The position numbers and the translations under genes are program-made. Under the pieces are notes generated by a model. The model saw only the letters and a list, made by a program, of their open reading frames with translations, did not search any database and had not been told where the DNA came from. Source: UBA7985 sp002711265 (GTDB lineage Bacteria; Pseudomonadota; Alphaproteobacteria; UBA7985). From it: DNA of 64,000 nt. Location: contig CBFIBS010000002.1 of assembly GCA_965660945.1 (NCBI GenBank), forward strand, positions 252,053-316,052. Direction: 5' to 3'. Shown piece after piece: positions 60,666-64,000 of the stretch (position 1 is its first letter; every line of letters begins with the position of its first letter).

Positions 60666-61612
60666 GCCGCAACGCGCAAATCGTCCTGACCACGCTCTGC
60701 ATCGGGCTGCTGGCGTTTCTGTCCCCGGCGCTGGCGGACCCGTCCGGGACAGGGAGCGCGGAGACAGACCCAGCGGCTTTCCCAGCTGGAGAAACCACAG
60801 CGCTGCGCCTTGAGGTCGACGGCATCGCGCGCCGGGCGCTGGTCTACCGCCCCGAGGCCACCGTCGGCGACACCGGTTCCGGGCTGATGCCGGTGCTGCT
60901 GGCCTTGCACGGCTATGGCAGCCGCGCAGAAGACTTTTCCCGCTGGGTGGACCTGCGCGGGCTGGCCGACCGCAACGGCTTTGTCCTGATCTACCCCGAG
61001 GGCCTGCCCATCGCGGGGGTCGCCGACAGCTTCCACTGGAACCCGGCACCCGGCTCCAAAAACAACAAGAGCAGCAGCGATGATCTGGGCTTCATCGACG
61101 CAATGCTCGACCGGCTCGACGGCCCGCTGCGGCTGGACCCGGCACGCACCTACGCCGTTGGCTACTCCAATGGCGGGATGATGGCCTATGCGCTGGCCTG
61201 CTATCGCGCGGCGCGGTTCGCCGCCGTCGGCATCCACGCGGGAACGATGCTGGCTGACACCGCCGCGACCTGCCGGCCCGAGGGGCGGATGCGTCTGGCG
61301 GTGTTCCACGGCACGGCGGATGGGGTGCTGCCCCTGACCGGCGGCGAGGGCGGACTTTCGCTTGATGCGATCACCACGCACTGGAGTGGCCTGCTGACCC
61401 TGACCGAGCGCCCCGGGCTGGGGCTGGTTGCAGACCCCGTCGAACGCCGGGTCTTCGGCGCGGCTGGCTCAGCGGAAAGCAGCTTTGATGAAAACGTCGG
61501 CCTCGTGGTCCACGAGGTTCGGGGGCAGGGTCACGTCTGGCTGCGGTTCGAGATCGACGGCCAGAGCGCCGATGACTGGCTTTGGGGCTTCTTTACCGGC
61601 AGCAGCCGCTGA
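60662..61612 (+). CDS. secreted polyhydroxybutyrate-depolymerase/feruloyl-esterase-like hydrolase
   Basis: This 316-residue alpha/beta hydrolase has a signal peptide (VLTTLCIGLLAFLSPALA), the oxyanion region LLALHGYGSRAEDF, the nucleophile GYSNGGMMAY and a late FHGTADGVLPLTGG. LpqC/PHB-depolymerase-type esterases cleave short esters or polyhydroxyalkanoates. The start is GTG 60662, overlapping the BKACE stop. This may release a substrate consumed by the BKACE step, which is only inferred from coupling. Confidence 0.88.
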   Translation: MSRNAQIVLTTLCIGLLAFLSPALADPSGTGSAETDPAAFPAGETTALRLEVDGIARRALVYRPEATVGDTGSGLMPVLLALHGYGSRAEDFSRWVDLRGLADRNGFVLIYPEGLPIAGVADSFHWNPAPGSKNNKSSSDDLGFIDAMLDRLDGPLRLDPARTYAVGYSNGGMMAYALACYRAARFAAVGIHAGTMLADTAATCRPEGRMRLAVFHGTADGVLPLTGGEGGLSLDAITTHWSGLLTLTERPGLGLVADPVERRVFGAAGSAESSFDENVGLVVHEVRGQGHVWLRFEIDGQSADDWLWGFFTGSSR

Positions 61613-62025
61613 CTGACCGTGAAAGACCGGCACTCAGGCACGGCACCCGGAAAGCCCGCAAGGATAGCCACTTTCCGACGCCAAAGGAGGGATGACGCTA
61701 CACCGCGCTGCGGCAGAGAACGATCCACCGCCGCAAAAAAGGCCATCAGAAAAGAGAAGATGTGGCGCCCAGGAGAAGAACCGCTTCACCTAGTTTTATT
61801 CATATATTTCAATGATTTAGATAGTTTCGTGGTGGATCCGCGTACATCTCAGTGTACATAACTGCGCAGCCCTAAACGTCCAATACCCCCAAGCTCGAAC
61901 TATTGGGGAGTAGCCTGAAAATGAGGTTGCAACGATTTTCGGGCGACCAATCAAGGAAGATTAAAGTCACCTCGGCGGGCTCACTCTCGTATCGTGAAAA
62001 GTCTGTGATAGGACAGAAGTGGATC
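61613..62025. other. intergenic region, lower GC, no gene recognised
   Basis: This 413-bp stretch separates the esterase from the NahD-like gene. The middle part (61790-61860) is AT-rich, with a small inverted repeat GTACA-6 nt-TGTAC at 61842-61857. Short frames occur but none has a plausible start signal. It marks a change to lower GC that continues to the window end. Confidence 0.5.
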
Positions 62026-62649
62026 CTAATCCGGAATGCGCAGTGTGAAAGGCTTGTCCAGCGCCCGCTCGACAAAACTAAGATGATCCTGCCCATAAAA
62101 CATGTCGCCATCTACGATGTAGGTCGGAGAGCCTAGCAAGCCCATTTTCACCGCTTCAGCTGTGTTCGCGTCGTAGGTTGCTTGGACGCTGTTTGCATCT
62201 AAACGCTCCATCAGTGGTGCCGGGTCCAGGCCGGCTAGCCTTGCGATTTCTTGCAGCGTGTCGAGGTCTGCAAGATCGACGTCGTAGCGCCAGTGCTGTT
62301 CCATCATGATGCAGGAAAGCTGGTCAATGTTATGTCCCAGCTCCACAGCCGCAATCAGCATCTTGTTCGACGGGTCGATCGTGTTTCCATGGTGCGTTGG
62401 ATTAAGCCGCGCGACTGGCATATTGCGGTATTCTGACCATCGCTCGATCTGACGGACAAAGTGGTAGGCGCCGTAAGCTTCGCTGCGTTCATCAAAGGGC
62501 TGGCTGCCGTTGTGATCGAGAAGGTAACGCAAGTCGAAGGGGCGATGCCTGATCGCACGGCCTGCCGCCTTTGCAATTTCCATGAACCGCCGAGATCCAA
62601 GATACGCATAGCCTGAGTAACCGGCGTAGAAATATTCAATGGGGTCCAT
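62026..62649 (-). CDS. DsbA-family / 2-hydroxychromene-2-carboxylate isomerase-like protein
   Basis: This 207-residue thioredoxin-fold protein begins IEYFYAGYSGYAYLGSRRF, aligning with the NahD active region where a serine replaces the redox cysteine. The C-terminal GLLGSPTYIVDGDMFYGQDH is typical of HCCA isomerase / GST-kappa-like proteins. It may act in aromatic breakdown with glutathione, or as a general oxidoreductase. The usual S-P-Y is S-G-Y here. ATG 62649 follows AGGA. Confidence 0.85.
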   Translation of the reverse strand: MDPIEYFYAGYSGYAYLGSRRFMEIAKAAGRAIRHRPFDLRYLLDHNGSQPFDERSEAYGAYHFVRQIERWSEYRNMPVARLNPTHHGNTIDPSNKMLIAAVELGHNIDQLSCIMMEQHWRYDVDLADLDTLQEIARLAGLDPAPLMERLDANSVQATYDANTAEAVKMGLLGSPTYIVDGDMFYGQDHLSFVERALDKPFTLRIPD

Positions 62650-62761
62650 TGGATGGGATCCTGTGTCTGCTTGGATGATGCTCCATCGTAAACGCCATCG
62701 GACACTGCATGCTAGGACCAATCAAGGAGGAGTAAGACTAGGCCGGCGGACTAATAGCAAA

Positions 62762-62789
62762 CAGGGACCGCGCCGTAACGCAGTCCCTG
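62762..62789 (-). terminator. hairpin terminator-like structure after the GFNPQPQPPG gene
   Basis: On the minus strand CAGGGACTGCG pairs with CGCGGTCCCTG through 10-11 bases with a small loop, followed by TTTGCT. It lies about 40 nt past the stop of the gene at 62830 and before the NahD-like gene. Confidence 0.65.
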
Positions 62790-62829
62790 CTGAAGTATCA
62801 GAGGGGAGGAAGATTGTCGGGAATGACGC

Positions 62830-63627
62830 TCAGTCATCAAAGGTCAAAATGTGAGGTCCAAAGGTCGGACGCTCGATTTCAGAGACCGTGCAGCGCTCAG
62901 GGTAGATCACGCAGTAGTTAAACGTCTTCGCTGCATCTGCCTCGCCCGTAGTGGTCGTGTAAGTACCTTCTCCGCCAGGGTCTGCGGTGCCACCGATCAG
63001 TGCAGCGATTAGGTCGTACTCGGTTGCCGTCGCAAGGTTAGACCCCTGCGTCTCACCAGTCGGAGCGACCACGCTGATTGTGTCAGGTCTGCCTGGGGTA
63101 ACCTCGATCAGGGAAGCGATTAGGCGGTATGCCATAGCTTCGCCGGGCACTTCCGGATCGATTGGAACGTAGTCTGGGTGGATGATCCCGATAGCACCAG
63201 TCCCAAGCTCGGCTTTATTTGACGCCAGCTTGAAACCGCCGCCACTGCGAGTGCCGAAAGATGTGTCAGCGCCTTGGTCATCGTGGACACAGTAACCGGA
63301 GCAGTAGGTCTTAACGAGGACTGCAGAAGAGCCAATGTCGTAGTCGACGTTGTTCACGCCACCGGTCATGAGGTCCCCGTAGTTGGTCCCCATGCTCAGG
63401 GCAGTGGAATTTGATTTACCGGGAGGCTGTGGTTGCGGGTTAAAGCCGACAACGCCGGTGTCCTTCGGAGCAAATCCATTCATGCCATTCCGTTCAGCAA
63501 CCGAGGAAGAGGTCACCTTTGGTCCAGCTGCCCCGCCAATGTTCGCAGTCAATCTCTGGGCAGAGGCGTTGGAGGAGAGAGCTGCAACAGACAGAGCAGC
63601 GGCGAGCAGAGCGATAGCGGTTTTCAT
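62830..63627 (-). CDS. secreted protein of unknown function with a GFNPQPQPPG motif
   Basis: This 265-residue protein has a signal peptide (IALLAAALSVAALSSNASA). Near residue 60 it carries GFNPQPQPPG, close to GFNPQPEPPG motifs I recall in uncharacterised bacterial secreted proteins. Four cysteines in two close pairs (YCSGYCVHDD and YCVIYPERC) suggest two disulfides. AAGGA precedes the ATG. No family function can be given. Confidence 0.75.
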   Translation of the reverse strand: MKTAIALLAAALSVAALSSNASAQRLTANIGGAAGPKVTSSSVAERNGMNGFAPKDTGVVGFNPQPQPPGKSNSTALSMGTNYGDLMTGGVNNVDYDIGSSAVLVKTYCSGYCVHDDQGADTSFGTRSGGGFKLASNKAELGTGAIGIIHPDYVPIDPEVPGEAMAYRLIASLIEVTPGRPDTISVVAPTGETQGSNLATATEYDLIAALIGGTADPGGEGTYTTTTGEADAAKTFNYCVIYPERCTVSEIERPTFGPHILTFDD

Positions 63628-63729
63628 CAGGAGAGTTCCTTAAGGTCTGCTTGGTGTGTTTGATGAGGCCAAGCTACCCAGAGGTCCTGTGACGGTCAGA
63701 AACGCCGTGTTTCGGAATGTAACTGTTGT

Positions 63730-63846
63730 GTGGCTTTGGTTTCCATCCTGTTCATCACACCGGGCCTGACCACGCTGCTCATTGGTCTAGCTCTCATCAG
63801 TCCCATCCTGCTGTTTCAAATTAGATTGACGCACCGGAAGGATTAG
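63730..63846 (+). pseudogene. possible remnant of a TRAP-type or similar membrane transporter C-terminus
   Basis: A GTG-started 38-residue frame encodes a single hydrophobic helix, ILFITPGLTTLLIGLALI, then a short basic tail. The pattern resembles the last helix of TRAP transporter fusion permeases. No start signal or upstream coding part was seen, so it looks like a degraded tail. Low confidence. Confidence 0.28.
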
Positions 63847-63871
63847 AGACTTCGTAACGAAAGAGACCCCT

Positions 63872-64000
63872 TCAACGGAGGTACACTACCTCCCCTTTCG
63901 GGGATTTGTATTTGTGGCAGCGGCCGCACCGGCGTTGTAGGTAGGATGTCACACACTGCGCTCCGCCCTTTGGCCCTTGCCGTATTCTGTCGGCATCCAT
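63872..64000 (-). CDS. partial frame at the right edge with a CxxC motif
   Basis: On the minus strand the frame from the window edge to TGA at 63872-63874 reads 42 residues and ends GEVVYLR. It contains CGRCHKYK after a separate Cys, which could bind zinc. The first three bases happen to be ATG, but the gene may extend beyond the edge. It is unclear whether it is real. Confidence 0.3.
   Translation of the reverse strand: MDADRIRQGPKGGAQCVTSYLQRRCGRCHKYKSPKGEVVYLR

Larger units (their letters stand above)
63628..64000. other. right-edge region with fragments only
   Basis: No complete gene was recognised in this 373-bp stretch. It holds a hydrophobic fragment (63730-63846) and a partial minus-strand frame at the edge. 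A small CCCC-TTT-CGGGG stem lies near 63892-63904. Confidence 0.45.

Noticed and set aside
61903..62136. A 77-residue plus-strand frame across the NahD-like gene end
   Set aside because: It overlaps the real minus-strand gene and has no SD or recognisable motif.

Overview
The window is a contiguous, GC-rich chromosomal segment with dense coding and no complete mobile element, prophage or CRISPR array. The gene families point to an alphaproteobacterium: a FYDLN-acid (TIGR02300) protein, a DUF4170 protein, a HIG1-like twin-membrane protein paired with a PduO-type cobalamin adenosyltransferase, an MJ0042 zinc-ribbon protein, an aroA-cmk-rpsA-ihfB block, and an lptC-lptA-lptB-rpoN-hpf-ptsN block. 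I cannot name the genus from sequence alone.

Layout. 1-5.5 kb: partial ispG (cut by the left edge), an LpoA-like lipoprotein, and a large secreted or surface protein with a cadherin-like region and FG-GAP-like motifs. 5.5-11.5 kb: an Lrp regulator, two transporters, an ScfR/RamB-type regulator divergent from isocitrate lyase (aceA), and a DUF4170 protein. 11.5-18.3 kb: a glycosyltransferase plus an LpxH-like phosphatase, an HpaI-like aldolase, argJ coupled to a GNAT-Nudix fusion, a barnase-fold protein that has lost its catalytic glutamate, and the HIG1-like/cobalamin adenosyltransferase pair. 18.3-28.4 kb: zapE, two very large tandem secreted proteins of unknown function, plsC, ftsX-ftsE, a zinc-ribbon membrane protein and grxC. 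28.4-38.5 kb: comF, a BioC/NDUFAF5-like methyltransferase, htpG, a DUF1223 protein, gshA, rsmE, ubiA, an ornithine cyclodeaminase-like gene, a LapA-domain protein and ihfB with a strong terminator. 38.5-43.7 kb: rpsA, cmk, aroA, the FYDLN protein, tRNA-Ala(GGC) and a small orphan gene.

43.8-54.5 kb: a complete Mn/Zn ABC importer divergent from mntR across a near-ideal operator, with an Hsp20 gene overlapping mntR. Then come ptsN, hpf, rpoN and the LPS-export genes lptB, lptA and an unusually short lptC, plus rnd. A near-consensus sigma-54 promoter lies between rpoN and lptB and points antisense to lptB. 54.7-61.6 kb: a threonine dehydratase-like enzyme, a secreted protein built from a tandem duplication, a secreted beta-propeller-like protein, a meta-cleavage set (RidA, FAH-family hydrolase, extradiol dioxygenase) divergent from a BKACE enzyme plus a secreted esterase. 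61.6-64 kb: a region lower in GC with a NahD-like isomerase, a secreted protein carrying a GFNPQPQPPG motif, and fragments at the right edge.

Most of the window is housekeeping. The most distinctive items are the barnase-fold protein without its general base, the tandem large secreted proteins, the FG-GAP surface protein, the antisense sigma-54 promoter, the short-LptC/long-LptA arrangement and the duplicated-repeat secreted protein. I did not find a defence island or a clearly new multi-gene system.
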